The position numbers and the translations under genes are program-made. A stretch of DNA of 64,000 bases from Scytalidium lignicola (taxonomy: Eukaryota > Ascomycota > Leotiomycetes), in contig NCSJ02000120.1 of the NCBI GenBank assembly GCA_002812745.2, positions 57,402 through 121,401 of the forward strand, written 5' to 3'. Under the pieces are notes generated by a model, which saw only the letters and a list, made by a program, of their open reading frames with translations, searched no databases and was not told the origin of the DNA. This document shows positions 38,175 to 49,806 of the stretch, piece after piece (the stretch's first letter is position 1; every line of letters starts with the position of its first letter).

Positions 38175-39068
38175 CTATTCAGTCGTCCAATACCTCTTAA
38201 GGTACTCTGCTACAGACATAGGTTTGACGTCTGAGAAAAGGCCATTCAAAGTGGGCTTGAAATCCATCCTTCCCTGAGCGATAGCCGAAAGCAATTGATA
38301 ATAAAACCTTTTGCCCACATCTCGTTCTCCTTCCAAGGTCGCTGAAAGTTCCTCAATTGAAACATATGTGGCGCGGAGGTCTTTCCCACAAATCGTTTTC
38401 ACCAAGTGAGCAACCTCAATGAAACTAAGCTTGTCACCAACGATTCTACTCTCGGGTTGCCACCTAGGTAATTCTAGTGAAGCAGCCACAAATCGACCGA
38501 TATCTTGCATTGTAGTGAGGGCAACTTTTTGAGAACCGTCGCCTGGAATGGTTGCTGTACCTGCCCGCAAATCAAAAGCAAATGGTAGACCAGTGTAACC
38601 GCCAAGAGCCTCTTCTTTGTCCCTGACGCAACCAGGACCCCATACATTCATCCATAGGCCATTTATAAACCGAGTATATTCCAGTCCCGACGATTTGACA
38701 GCTTCCCAAACGGTGTCTTTATCTGAATAGAGGTCTACGATGTCATGGCAGTCAGTAGCCCATTCCGAAGGCACAAAGCGAACGACTCCAGCTTGTTTAG
38801 CCCCTTCCAGAAGATTGAGTTCAGCAGATACTGAATCGGCACCATACGTGGAGATGCAGCTAATCACCGTGTGCACTTCTGTTAGGCTTTCCTTAAGTTG
38901 TTGTGCCGACCCGTAATCCGCGATTCGAATGTCGACTCCTAGAGTGACGAGGTCGGCCCTATTTGACCGGGAGAGAACAACCACCTCGTATCTCTTTGAA
39001 TTGAGAATCGCCCGCACAATGGCCAATCCTATTCCACTTCCCCCTCCGGCAATGGCAACGGTAACCAT
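38175..39068 (-). CDS. NmrA-like / isoflavone-reductase-like NAD(P)-binding protein
   Basis: A single exon of 297 codons. The N-terminus carries the Rossmann nucleotide-binding loop (VAIAGGGSGIG, residues 5-14) and a following VVVLSRSN turn that usually selects NADPH. Later segments VRFVPSEWATD and GLEYTRFINGLWMN are typical of the NmrA/PCBER-like family of short-chain reductases. An AQGRMDF segment lies close to the C-terminus. The ATG at 39068 is preferred over the ATG ten codons upstream because it starts directly at the first beta strand. Members are either reductases of small aromatic or terpenoid substrates or redox sensors; which applies here cannot be told. It is a plausible tailoring reductase of the island. 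Confidence 0.88.
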   Translation of the reverse strand: MVTVAIAGGGSGIGLAIVRAILNSKRYEVVVLSRSNRADLVTLGVDIRIADYGSAQQLKESLTEVHTVISCISTYGADSVSAELNLLEGAKQAGVVRFVPSEWATDCHDIVDLYSDKDTVWEAVKSSGLEYTRFINGLWMNVWGPGCVRDKEEALGGYTGLPFAFDLRAGTATIPGDGSQKVALTTMQDIGRFVAASLELPRWQPESRIVGDKLSFIEVAHLVKTICGKDLRATYVSIEELSATLEGERDVGKRFYYQLLSAIAQGRMDFKPTLNGLFSDVKPMSVAEYLKRYWTTE

Positions 39069-39420
39069 ATTGGTGTAGTACAATTGAACTCTCTTCAAAG
39101 AGTACTAAGTTTTCACTATCAGATTAGACTTCTGCTTTTGCATCGATTATATATAGCTAAGATTACACGTACGATGTAAGGAGGATTGAGTAGATTCAAC
39201 TTGCTGATGAGTAAATCACAAAATCAGTAAAGAAAAGTTAAAAAGAAATTGTCAGGCAAATTAGATATTTGTACCTGAGCATCGCAATTATTCGATAATT
39301 ATTTAGGACACTGTAAAAGTTAACCCAGAGCTCCAACCTGGTGCATGAATTGCGCCCCATATGCTCCCGTCAGCCTATGAGTAGTCCTCACCACAAATAC
39401 CTACTGACTAAGAGCGAATA

Positions 39421-41100
39421 CGGAGGTCGCGGCAAAAAGTCATGACTATATTGCCAAGCCACTAATCCTCACTAATGCCAAATTATGCCCTAAGCATAGT
39501 CTTACATTATTTTCTATGCAAATTTGTACTGAATTCGATGAAACTACTACAGCCGGACTCTGCTAGGATTTTTCTTCCTTCCTTTACCACCTGTTCTACC
39601 TTCTGTATATTCATTCCCACCATTCAAAGCTATAACTTTCTGTATATGGATTGGAATCCTTTCAATCCAAGCTTGAATCTTCTCCTGTGGTATATCCTCC
39701 TAGCAATCAATCCAATCTTCCTTAAGCTGATGTTGAGAACTAGCACAACTATGCTTAGTTGTATTGTGTTTCATAGGAAACCAAGTAGACTCAATTACGT
39801 TCAGATCAGGAGAATTAGATAGTCATAATGTTCTCTGGACATCCTAAATATTCAATACCTCCTGATGATACCAATACTAGTGTGGAAAAGCGTTATCATC
39901 TTGAATAATAGTATTTGGCCAATCTTTCTAGCATTCTTTAGCAAATAGTATAAGCTTTTGCTCAAGGATAAGCTTGTTATATCAATACCAATCAATCTCT
40001 CCTTTAGAATCTTTGACTAACTTTCCATTAGTTTTATTCCATCTTCATGTAGGCTTTCTCCCTAGCTTATTTCTGGTTCCTAATCAATACATTCCTATAA
40101 TCAACTCCTATTCCTCCTTCTTAATTGATTTCTACTCTTCATTTTTAGCTTTAAGCCATTTCTCAGCTTTTTCCTTTTCTTTCTTGGTTTTATTTTCCCA
40201 TACATGATAAGGGCCTTTCTTATCATAAGNAAAAACAACCCCAAAACATGAATTCCTTAAAACCTTTTCATCTATAGTGTATACAATGATAATTATATAC
40301 TTCAGAAGATAATCTCCATACTCTGATCTTTCCACGTTGACCTCCTATAGTTAAAGAAGTTTCATCTGACCAAATAACATTTTTCCAATCCTCAAGAGTC
40401 TAATCTTTATAATCTAAACACCATTTTAATCTAGTAACTTTAATTGAGAGTATAAGGCCAGGTTTGGTGGTTAGTTTAACAGGAGAATACCCTAGAGAGT
40501 ATAAGATATTCCAAATAGTTCTTGCTGATATTACTGTTCTAATTTTAGCTATTGCTTGAGAAATAGCTTGTGTAAAGAGTTTTCGAGTAGTAGAATTCTT
40601 TGAAACAATTTTGACAACTTGGTTTTTTACCTCATTTATAGCTTTAGCTAGTCTTCCAGATTTTGAAGCATCTTCTACATATTTAAGTAAAATCCTTGGA
40701 TCTTCAGTTGGTTTATAACCATGTTCAAATGCTATTCTGCAGTAACTATGTATTCTAGACTGAGATATACTAGTTTGTTTGGTAATTTCATTTAAAGGAA
40801 CCTTATTTTAAAGTAAGGTTAAAGCTTGAACACAAGTTCCAAGGTTATTATAAGTTTGCTGACGATGTGAGGAGTTATTTTCAGTTGATTCAGCCATATA
40901 TTTTAAAGTAATATATGTAGAAATAAGGGGTAAAATAAGGGGTAAAAAAGTAGAAAGATGGAGAGAATTAAAATTCATAAAATTTGTTCACTATCTGTGT
41001 GCACTAGTGCACTTAGCGTCTCGCTAAATCCTATTAGCTCCACGCTAGTAGCACTTAGTGGCTTGGCAATATAGTCATGACNTTTTTGCCGCCACCTCCG
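39421..41100 (-). mobile_element. Tc1/mariner transposon, inactive
   Basis: 1680 bp with terminal inverted repeats of at least 45 bp (left CGGAGGTCGCGGCAAAAAGT, right its complement) and flanking TA dinucleotides (39419-39420 and 41101-41102). On the minus strand a broken transposase starts near 40897 (MAESTENNSSHRQ). It keeps an HTH-like N-terminal region, then WSDETSLTIGG for the first catalytic Asp and QDDNAFPHSS for the second, and further degraded C-terminal sequence. Stops and frame changes are frequent. Inserted between the NmrA-like gene and acyltransferase 1. A 338-bp relative lies at 59127-59464. Confidence 0.9.
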
Positions 41101-41388
41101 TACAACTTTCAAAAGTTAACAAATCAAAGTGCCTCAGGCTGACAATTAGTGTTATTTTAGCGCTTTAACAAAAATCCTATAATTTTTTGCTAACTTTTAT
41201 ATTTACAAGTGTAAAGCGAAATATTGTTTTTACCCCACTTTTAAGTGGATACACGTATATATATATATATATATTAGCTAAACTTAACCGCATACCCGTT
41301 GCAAGGTCTGCTTTGTGCAGTTAAAACTTAACCATCTTCAACTATTTATACAAAGTAACTTTTTGCAAGGTCGTTTCCGGTCTATACA

Positions 41389-42980
41389 ATGCCTTCCGGG
41401 TCCCAAAGGGGCACGGCGCCGCCGATCGTCAAAGGCGATCGCATTGTGCCGATGCATCTATTCGACGATACTACTGCTAATAATAATGTACTTCTCTCAG
41501 TGACCCTGCGCTTCGATAAGATTTTGCATCCAGAACGCATCCATTCCGCGTTAGTGCACTTGTTGCAAATCGGAGAATGGAGGAAGCTCGGCGGCCGATT
41601 ACGTCGTCATGTAAGTCCGGGAGTATCGAAATCGGCAGCAAAGGCAAACATGTTAACTATGCCCTTCAGAATACCGGCAAGCTCGAGATTCACATTCCCG
41701 AATCTTTCACCAAGACGAGGCCTGCGGTCCGTTACTACCACGAAAACTTCGATTCTAACATCAATGATCATCCCATTGCTTCGCAACTTCCGCGGGCCGG
41801 GCGTCTCGCAAAGACTACTGATAACATCTGGAACTCCTTTGGTTCTCTGACAATACCTCCTGGTGGTCCTCAGAAACTAGCCGACTACCTCTCGCGAGAC
41901 GAGCCGCAATTATCATTACGGATTAATTCTTTTCGCGATGCCACGCTGGTTTCCTGGAACTTCCTACATAATCTGACCGATGGCCAAGGCATAGGCATTA
42001 TCCTTAAAGCTTGGAGCGATGTAATAGCTGGGAAAGAAGCCCAAGTCCCGGACAAGATCGGTGCGTTTGAAGATGCCTTCGCAAGGTTCGGCAATACCAT
42101 TCCGAAAGAGCAGCTGCAGTTCGCCGACAAGTTAGCAGGCTTGGAATCAAAACCTTCCATTTCAGGCAATGCGTGGGACGCGTTGGTTAGCGCGAAGAGC
42201 CAACCCAAGTCTATATTTCTGCAAAAGCGCGTGATCAACAAAATCAAACAAGAAGCTGTTGCGGATCTTACAGCCCGAGGCTTCCCTCCGGAAGCAGCTC
42301 TCAACAGTGACCCAAGCAAGCCGTTCCTTAGTGAGGGAGATGTCCTGGTGTCATGGCTGAGCAGGCACGCTCTCGCCGAGCTCGCCCCGTCAACTCCGCA
42401 GGCGGTCACTATCATTAATTCTTATGATACCCGCGACCGGGTCCCATCTGCCTTCGCCGCCTTCGATTCTGACGGCAAGAGCCCGATCTACGTGGGCAAC
42501 GCCACCCTCCGGGGCCACATCTACGTTTCTAGTAGCCTGGTGACGGAGGCACCGCTCGGGGAGTTCAGCGCGGCTGTCCGCACCCAGCTTGTCAAGCAGA
42601 CCACTCCCGAGCAGATCCATGCTAGGGTTGCCGTCGATTGCAATATTCTCAATTCTGCTGAGGGAGCCCGGGCCTCCTTCATTGAGGCCGGTAGCACCCG
42701 TATTTTCTTCACGAACTGGTCGAAGGCCCACTTGTACGAAAAAGCCGACTTCAGCGCGGCTGTTGTGCAGCCAGATGCCGGCGACGGTGGCTCGAAGCCG
42801 GGATTGGTATCTTACATCCACACTCAAGCTATCGGCGTCGGAAACCTACCCTTGAATGTCTTCCAGATCTCTGGAAAAGATCGAGAGGGGAATTATTGGA
42901 TAGAGGGTTGTATGACAGTGCAAGCATGGGAGTCGCTAGAGAGAGACTTGGAGGTGTTGAATAAGTTTGGTTCATTATAA
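41389..42980 (+). CDS. BAHD-type acyltransferase (transferase family PF02458), copy 1
   Basis: Exons 41389-41610 and 41670-42980 are separated by a 59-bp intron (GTAAGT...GTTAACTATGCCCTTCAG). The model has 510 residues. The splice joins GEWRKLGGRLRRH to NTGKLEIHIPESF, the order expected for fungal members; without it the frame shifts. The catalytic motif HxxxD is present as HNLTD at residues 174-178. The structural DFGWG motif near the C-terminus is degenerate (ADFSAA), as in many fungal members. These enzymes transfer acyl groups from CoA thioesters to hydroxyl or amino groups; some homologues are mislabelled in databases as LysR-type regulatory proteins. It is GC-richer than its surroundings and likely intact. 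Substrate unknown. Confidence 0.88.
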
Positions 42981-43089
42981 ATGGATTGACACAGGGATGT
43001 CAACGAATCACCACTTACTTGTCGAGCATTGCTTTTCATCAAAGTATATGTTAAGCATGGTTTTGTAACCAATCCAACGAGAATACTAG

Positions 43090-43780
43090 TTAGCAAGGAT
43101 TAGTCGCTTTCATCAGCCCAGTAATTGTCATCGTCTTCCTCTTTGTCGTCCGTGATCAGCTCAACGTCAATCATGTCAGCATGAACCGCAAAAATGAACC
43201 GCAAAACTGTATCCCCTGCCTCGCTGATGCTGCTGCGTTAGTCCACGATAGTTCGACCACTGTTATGCAATCGCTAGGTGTGTGCCCTTTTTAACATCAG
43301 CTGTACCCATTCTAATACGACGTTGTTAGTGGGCGGTGCGATGAATTACAGATGCCAGATCCAGAGCGCTATCATCTCCAATGAAAGCATCTACTCTCGT
43401 GGATTCTCACATGCGGCGCTATAAAGATACGTTCGTCTTCTAGTAACCAGACTACGTAGTTGGTGCTCTCTTTGTAACCAAGAAGCACTCCTAAGGTGGG
43501 CACTGCCTCTTTAACTATCGACCAATACGTACCTATCTAGATAACCTCCTCGTCGGTATCACTGCTTCCCTGACATGAATCTCACGAGGTAGTTCTGAGT
43601 AAGAAGCGTTTTGTTTAGGTGGGTAATACGCTTCCCGCCTCTAGGGCTTGCAATAGCGCACTCAACTAGCCCCATCTTGATCGCTTTTATTGGCTGCTTA
43701 ATTGTATTTACCCTGCCTGGAAAAGACCTCGATAACGAGAAAAGAGAAGAAGCCATAATGGTATAGTCTTTGTAAGATTC
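43090..43780 (-). pseudogene. Short copia pol remnant
   Basis: Minus-strand frames contain the copia-type segment LLGYKESTNYVVWLLEDERI near 43400-43490. It parallels the GY-x-YRVW element downstream of the integrase core, here with RIFIAPHVRIHES following. Next to it, at about 43090-43190, is an acidic DDKEEDDDNYW segment. Stops interrupt every frame and no LTRs were found. It does not obviously belong to the two complete copia copies on the left. Confidence 0.5.
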
Positions 43781-44347
43781 CTAATGTCCTAGTCATCTCC
43801 TTCTCTATATGAGCTCGGATCTTTGGCATTCGTTTTTGGCTCTCGTGTTGTTGAAGCCCCATAAGCTTGCTTTTCTTAGAGGTTCAAGAGGCATGGTGGC
43901 CCTGGTCCTAATCGGTGCATACGGCCGAAGGCGCCTAAGGCCATCTGCTCGTTACAGCAGCTCGTTACAGTAAATTTAAGATTACAGTAAACAGCGATAA
44001 GCGCTATGTACGTAAGTACTTAAGTAAATTGCGGAGCTGTCAGCATTTGAGAGAGCCCGTTTTACATCACTGCGGCAGCTAATGAGTAGTCACACTCACT
44101 AATGCCAGTCGGCCCTAGCAGACCTTAGAGGCCGTAGAGGAATGCACCGCAATTTCGACCCCGCAGGCCTTTGTAGACATGGTTCACGGGCTTGTCTCAG
44201 CGCTAGCGGCAGCCATAAATGCTTACTATAAAGCGGCAGATCATCTATGTCGGTAAGACGAATCCTTCAGGGTTGAACCATCACTCCCATTATTGATAAA
44301 TTTCTGAATCTCTCCTCTGCCTTCTGCTTGCTGTTGCCAAGGCTGCT

Positions 44348-45172
44348 ATGGCAAGCACCGACACGGCCACCAGACGGCCTGGTCCGCCTTGTGTCATTCA
44401 TGCCGGCTTGTGGCGCACCGGCACAGCTTCTATGTGTGAGGCATACTCTATTCTTGGTCTGCGTCCCTGGCATGGTCTTTACCTTGATCGGGAGGATAAA
44501 GAGATTTGGCACCGATTCGAGAAAGCCATTGATGCGACACTTCCTAACGCCCCCGGCGCCAAGGCGCAACCACCATTTACCCGCACCGATTGGGACACTA
44601 TCTTTGGCGACTTCGATGTCCCGACGGATTGGGCAGGATGGTTCGTAGAGGAGCTTGCAGATGCCTACCCAGACACGAAAGTGGTCATCGTGCAACGCGA
44701 CTTTGATGCCTGGTATCGGAGTCTCGACGAGACCCTGTTGCGACACGTTTTTCGGTTTCCCGATACTCAATTGGGCCCTATTGTCTCGGCTCTTACCGGC
44801 AACAGGGCGCGGCAGTGTGTCGAAAAGCTGGTTTTAGGAAGGTTCGGGTTGCAGAACCATAGAGAGATTAACAAAGACGTGGCAAGGAAATTCTACTTCT
44901 CGTACTACGACAGGATCCGGCAAGTGATCCCGGAAGAGAGGAAGCTTGAGTACAAGCTAGGCTCAGGCTGGAAGCCGCTTTGCGAGTTCTTAGGAAAAGA
45001 GGTTCCAGTCGGTGTGGATTTTCCGCGTATCAACGAAGCCGAAGGATTCGAAGCCAAGGTCAAAAAGGTATCAAGCGATCTCTCGTGGGCTGCGTGGGAG
45101 AAGGTACAGCCTTGGGTGCTGGCAGGAGGTGTGATTGCTGTGGCGACTATGGCGGCGCGTTTTTGGAGGTGA
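44348..45172 (+). CDS. Sulfotransferase-like P-loop protein (PF17784-type) with C-terminal membrane anchor
   Basis: A single exon of 274 residues. The N-terminus has the PAPS-binding-like loop AGLWRTGTASM (residues 19-29). A 3'-phosphate-binding-like segment VVIVQRDFDAWYRSL follows at 113-127. These match the fungal sulfotransferase-like family often deposited as 'NAD dependent epimerase/dehydratase' or 'P-loop containing protein'. Residues about 256-272 (WVLAGGVIAVATMAARF) form a C-terminal transmembrane helix with no lumenal tail, suggesting a tail-anchored protein. Family members recur in metabolite clusters but few have a proven reaction. Start ATG at 44348 immediately precedes the conserved N-terminus. 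Confidence 0.88.
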   Translation: MASTDTATRRPGPPCVIHAGLWRTGTASMCEAYSILGLRPWHGLYLDREDKEIWHRFEKAIDATLPNAPGAKAQPPFTRTDWDTIFGDFDVPTDWAGWFVEELADAYPDTKVVIVQRDFDAWYRSLDETLLRHVFRFPDTQLGPIVSALTGNRARQCVEKLVLGRFGLQNHREINKDVARKFYFSYYDRIRQVIPEERKLEYKLGSGWKPLCEFLGKEVPVGVDFPRINEAEGFEAKVKKVSSDLSWAAWEKVQPWVLAGGVIAVATMAARFWR

Positions 45173-45966
45173 CAAAACGTACGCCAAGTGTCACCAGGGC
45201 CCGCAGGAACTTGATTCACACCTAAAAATCAACCAACTCAATTAATACACCACGCACAAGTTTAAACTTCAAATCCTTTCAGTAAATAATAATATAACAT
45301 ACAATTAAATGCATCGTCAACTTTTTTTGTTTCCGAAAAGTTGTATTGTTAGTAGTTGTAGTTGATCTTTTATTAAGGGGTGAAACGAGTTCCTACAACC
45401 CCTGGTGTGTCTTTCCAAATTGACAAGTCGATTCTTTATAGCTATACCTGTCAACAAGGCGGAACCTTGAGTGTCTTGGAAAGTGAATGTTTAATTCTTG
45501 CGGATGACGGATTGACCCACAAGCACCTTGTGCGACCCCCAGAACCCGTTCAAGGCCGGATCCTGACCGAGCTGCCTAACCCTAGATACACTACATACAT
45601 GAAGAGCTCGAAGACACCCAGGGTGACCTCCACTTCCCTTCTTCCGCTCCTGGAGCAGCAAGTGTTCGTCCATGAACAGAGTGCGACACAGATTGGTTGC
45701 TTTACAAGAAGCGCTCTATCCACCATTTTAATATAGCGTCACGTAATTTCGTCAATGCGTTCATGTCGGATATTACCATTAGGTAACGAGCTTAAGACAC
45801 ACTTATGAACCTTGTTTAGTGAAGTTAATACCTAAATTGATCACGAAAGATCTGGAAACTATCTTCTAGCTAGTGTAAGGAGTGTCTCCATGATATCTTC
45901 ATTCCAGCTCTCTGCTGATCTTCTGTTGGGACCGTCAACCCACCACAGTGATCCAACGCATTCCCT

Positions 45967-47082
45967 TTACCAGACGCATAAGCAGCGTAATTCCACCGAT
46001 TCCCGGAGTTCTTCGTCTTCCGTTCCGGGCAATTCCACACTCGAATGCAGAACACCCCCTGAAGCCAGGCCGCCGTCCTTTTCGGCATCACTATCAAAAA
46101 ATGTAATGACGAGCACCTCTTCTGCTTTTTGTTCCTCCACCCAAAACCACTTATGGCTTTCCGAGTACCTCGATAGATAGCTGTCGATATCGTGTGTTCT
46201 GGTGACCCCCAGTTGCCCAAGGTAAGGAAATTTCATTACGGTAGGCACGTAATCATCGGGCTGAACTGTCCTTTGGTCGCTTACAGCTAATGCATCCCTT
46301 CGCACCGTTTTCAAGGGCCTCCAAATCGAATAGATCGCCCATCGAGGTCCGTTGCTCTCTTTATAATTGGTTTTCAGATCTTTACCCTCGGCAAGCAGAG
46401 CATCTTCCGCTTTGATAATGTCCGCCGCGGCTTCAGTAAATTTGGGATGGAATTTCCGGAGATGTGTTCGAGCACCACTAGGCGTATAGTCCAAATGAAC
46501 TTTAGCAGACGGCTTTCCGCCGCCCTGAGTAGGATCGAAGCCGATGAACTGAGGGAAGCCGGTCACCAGATCAAGTTGGGACCGCTTGCGTGCCAGTTCG
46601 GATCCATTCCCACCTTGATTACCTTCGTTGCTACGTTGGACCTGTATAGCAACGGCGTCGTCATCACTCCCTTTGGCAGCCCTGAGCACGAGGCCATCCG
46701 CGACGACGTACTTGCATCCCGTGATTTGTCTCAACATGTCTGCAGTTTCTGGTAAGTAGTATTTCTCCAGAAGATCTGGGTCTCGCCAAGACAAGGAGTT
46801 ATAAGGGGCAGCATTGAGAGCAGTGGGATGATGAACAGCTGTGAAGCCATGAGTTTCTAGCTGGGCGTGATTAGCTGAAGCAGGAAGCTCTTTCACGGTT
46901 GGTATAGGTCGCATATTATGGAGTGTGAGAAGTCGCTCATCTTGGATCTCGCTAGCTTCCGGTAGATGGAAGAGATGCGGGCTTGCTTGCGGCATATGTC
47001 CTGCAGCAACATATCGTATCTTTCCCTTCTTAGGTGCTGTTTGGTGCAGAGGGGCAGCTTGCGTTATTGTTGTAGTAGACAT
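45967..47082 (-). CDS. AsaB / GA4-desaturase-like non-heme iron enzyme
   Basis: An uninterrupted 371-residue frame matching the fungal family of AsaB-type hydroxylase/desaturases, which includes the gibberellin GA4 desaturase, CTB9-like and CmcJ/NvfI-like proteins. Seen in order: VHLDYTPSGAR (His196-x-Asp198, first two iron ligands), GPRWAIYSIWRPLKTVRRD (about 246-263, family signature), GVLHSSVE with the distal His346, and RESVELRCL (about 360-368) supplying the 2-oxoglutarate-binding Arg. Length and both termini fit a complete gene. It lies tail-to-tail with the sulfotransferase-like gene. Expected reaction: 2-oxoglutarate-dependent hydroxylation or desaturation of a small molecule; substrate not predictable. 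Confidence 0.9.
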   Translation of the reverse strand: MSTTTITQAAPLHQTAPKKGKIRYVAAGHMPQASPHLFHLPEASEIQDERLLTLHNMRPIPTVKELPASANHAQLETHGFTAVHHPTALNAAPYNSLSWRDPDLLEKYYLPETADMLRQITGCKYVVADGLVLRAAKGSDDDAVAIQVQRSNEGNQGGNGSELARKRSQLDLVTGFPQFIGFDPTQGGGKPSAKVHLDYTPSGARTHLRKFHPKFTEAAADIIKAEDALLAEGKDLKTNYKESNGPRWAIYSIWRPLKTVRRDALAVSDQRTVQPDDYVPTVMKFPYLGQLGVTRTHDIDSYLSRYSESHKWFWVEEQKAEEVLVITFFDSDAEKDGGLASGGVLHSSVELPGTEDEELRESVELRCLCVW

Positions 47083-47279
47083 GGTTGAGACGGCGCCGTC
47101 TTGGGATTTTTCATATAATCTAGCCCAAAAGAGTTATATGGAGGCTGAAATCTCTAGAGAAAGACCAATCTATATGTATCCGAGCAGGTAGCTGAAATAC
47201 CGGGGATTAGATACTAGTGGCGAACTTTGCGAAGGAAGGAAAACCGTACGGCAAAAGCAGCATCAAACCGATAGCTTAA

Positions 47280-48240
47280 TTAGGGAGGTCCGTGGGCAGC
47301 TGCAGGGTGGGATTCATACTTCTTGCACCCCACCGTAGATACTGTAACCCATTGGGCTCAGCTCCCCCACAATGTAACCAATACAGCTGATAAGGCGTTC
47401 TATACAGGCGAGGTAATTACATCACCCACTCTGCACAGTAACGCTTATACTATTGGCAAGGACTGGATTTAGCAGGGTCAGGTAGCCGTTGGACACCCGG
47501 AAGGCTACCAGCCAAACGACTCGTAACAAAGTGAGTGGTGTGAATTTGATCTGCTATTAGTAGGACAAGCGGGACTCCGCTTTATCGACCTTCCACAGGT
47601 GTAATAAAGAGGGGTGTTTGGCTTACTTACCGTAAAAGGCTACAGTATCAGCTGAGGGACTTACAACAGCGTGGTGTGACTCTGGTCTGCTATTCAGATA
47701 CAAGCGGAGTTCTGCTCTATCGACGTTCCCTAATGAAAAGGGGGTTCCGTTCCGTTAAAATTATCATCCCACCCCATCGTTATCTTGGTCGAGTACGGAC
47801 GTACCCGCAGCCAGTCTGCTGGCATTCACAATCAACGAGGAAAATTCAAATGGGGCTACCAGCGATCCCGGGGGCTCGATTTCAATCCGTATACAAACTC
47901 CCATAGCATAGAGGACGTTACACAATATTTAAACTCCCATTCGCGCATGTTTGGAATGAAATGACTTAACTAGTCACACGTTTAGGGGTACTAGTTCATA
48001 CATGCAAGTGCCATTTCAGACTTGCGCTGAGCAACTCCTAATTTGAGCAAACCTTAAAAGTTGTTTGTATGAAGTTTATAATATTCCTCCAGTGCATATA
48101 ATACCTATATATGAGAACCTTAAACCAATGAAAAAGGACGAGAGAATCCATCGCTGGCGTTTTTAACAAGTCTTATACGCATATGCTTAGCTCGTTTAAT
48201 TCTTCTCTAAAACATTTCTGTATAGAACTTCCTTGGCCNA
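47280..48240. other. Intergenic region with a degenerate direct repeat
   Basis: No coding region. A stretch of about 55 bp occurs twice in direct orientation, 47538-47593 and 47671-47728. Both begin GTGTGA, contain TCTGCTATT and end with C/G-CTATCGAC-TTCC-like sequence. A short palindrome-like motif (CTTCGGCCGAAG) at about 48244 resembles ACGGCCGAAGG...CCTAAGGCC at 43930, suggesting remnants of a small repeat family. Confidence 0.45.
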
Positions 48241-48309
48241 AACTTCGGCCGAAGGGGTCCTAAGGCCGCTGTAGGCTCCAGACCGTGAGACGTGCCACTA
48301 ATCATAACG

Positions 48310-49708
48310 CTACAATTTTCTTGACTCAGTGAACTCAAGAATCTGATTCTCGATGATCCCAAAGGTATCATAGCTATCGTTCTCCTTTTTCAACGCAAGT
48401 GCGACCTCTTTATATTTGGGGTCCGATAATACTACATCGACGGCCTTTGCAACCTGCTCAGGGGTGGGTGTTCGCATCCCTAGGTTGACTGCCAGCCCGG
48501 CTCTCTCTGCACGTATACCAACTTCGAGTTTATCTTCAGTAACCCCACTAAGGACTTGGGGAACACCGTTGATCACGGTATGGGTTAAGGAACCATACCC
48601 TCCGTTACTCACAAAGACGTCAGCCAATTCCAAGATAGGGTCGTAAGGCAGGAAATCATGGACTCTAGCGTTTGAAGGCAACCGAAAGTCGTCTGCAAGC
48701 TTCGCCCCACGAATACCCAACGTTGCTACTACGAGCAAGTCTTCCCGATCGGCGAGGCCAATCAAGGTTGGGATCACGAGTTCTTCATAATTGACGGCGA
48801 TCGTACCTTGTGCGACGAATACGACCTTCTTTCCTTTGCTGCTCGCGAACTCGGGCCACCAGTCTGGATACTGGTATGAAGGGTCGAGTGGCTTTTTAGG
48901 AACGCACCCGGCAAAACGCACAGAAGAGGGCAGATCTGAGCGTGGGTGTTCAAGAGAAGGAATACACATCTGAAAGCAAACATCCTTGGTCGTAACCCAT
49001 GCATCCAAAGGAATCTCGGGGAACCGAGTAGCACCCGCCTCCTTAAGATACTTGTTCTGGATTTCGACGTATTCTCCGAATTCCGCAGCCATGAGTTTTT
49101 TCCACAGCTCTTCGTTCCGCTGCCGACCAGCTTTAGAAGAATCCGGAGGTATTCCTAGTAAAAAAGGAGCCGTATCGCGAGACTTGATAAATAAAGGAAT
49201 GACGTTGAATGAGATAGTCTTGGGGAATTCCTTGAATCCTTTCGGAGGCGGTTTTCCAAGTTTGAAAGGGTAAATGGCCATAGACAAAGCCTCGTCTAAT
49301 ACGATGATCTGCCGGTCGGGTTCTCGTTGCCGGAGGCTCTCTAACGTGTTTTGTATGATTTGAGCTCTTTCTGGCATAGGTTTTAAAAAGATATGCTCTT
49401 GGCTGTAAAGGACGCCTCTTAAACTAGGTTCCAGTTTAACAATTTCTTTTTGGAATTCCGGAGTGACGAGCTCGAAAGCGCTTAGAGTTGGAACCCATTC
49501 TGCTCCGATTTGTCTTATTTTGGCTTCAAACTCGTGACCGATAACATATACAACGTCATATCCGCGTTTGATCATTTCCTCGGCTATTTGGGCTGTAGGA
49601 TTGAAATGGCCATGAATCCCTAACATCTGTTAGCTTAGACATAGTCGAGTCGTATATTAATACTGAACCGAAGGACGTGAATAATAGTAATGGCTTCTTG
49701 TTAGGCAT
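48310..49708 (-). CDS. UDP-glycosyltransferase (MGT/GT1-like)
   Basis: The main frame 49626-48310 (438 codons) is a GT1-type glycosyltransferase. It opens with GIHGHFNPTAQIAEEM, whose first His is the usual catalytic base, and ends with the donor-binding region VFVSNGGYGSLTH, GVPQVLSGVTEDK (residues about 338-370), typical of macrolide-glycosyltransferase-like fungal enzymes. The family's first beta strand is missing from this frame. It is offered by a small exon at 49708-49664 (MPNKKPLLLFTSFGS), joined in phase 0 across a 37-bp intron (GTATTA...CTAACAG). That intron is very short, so the start is uncertain; Met at 49626 is the alternative. Probable role: sugar transfer from a UDP-sugar to a hydroxyl of a small molecule, for tailoring or self-protection. 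Confidence 0.85.
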
Positions 49709-49806
49709 AATTATGTAGTAGCCTAGAATGTTCGTAAAGAAGATAGTCCTCGGCTTACCGTAAATAGTTGGGTCAAATACTTATCCTCTCCGGTTTAGCT
49801 CGCTTA

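Noticed and set aside
41577..41669. Reading BAHD acyltransferase 1 as frameshifted
   Set aside because: A 59-bp intron with good GTAAGT donor, TTAAC branch-like site and CAG acceptor restores the frame and the expected family sequence exactly, so no frameshift is needed.
41885..42827. Long antisense frames opposite BAHD acyltransferase 1
   Set aside because: Shadows of a GC-rich coding sequence; the sense frame has the HxxxD motif and family order.
45380..45736. 118-codon plus-strand frame between the sulfotransferase-like and AsaB-like genes
   Set aside because: Starts at GTG, with the only Met late in the frame; the opposite strand is also partly open and neither resembles a known family. 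Possibly a gene fragment, but not supportable.
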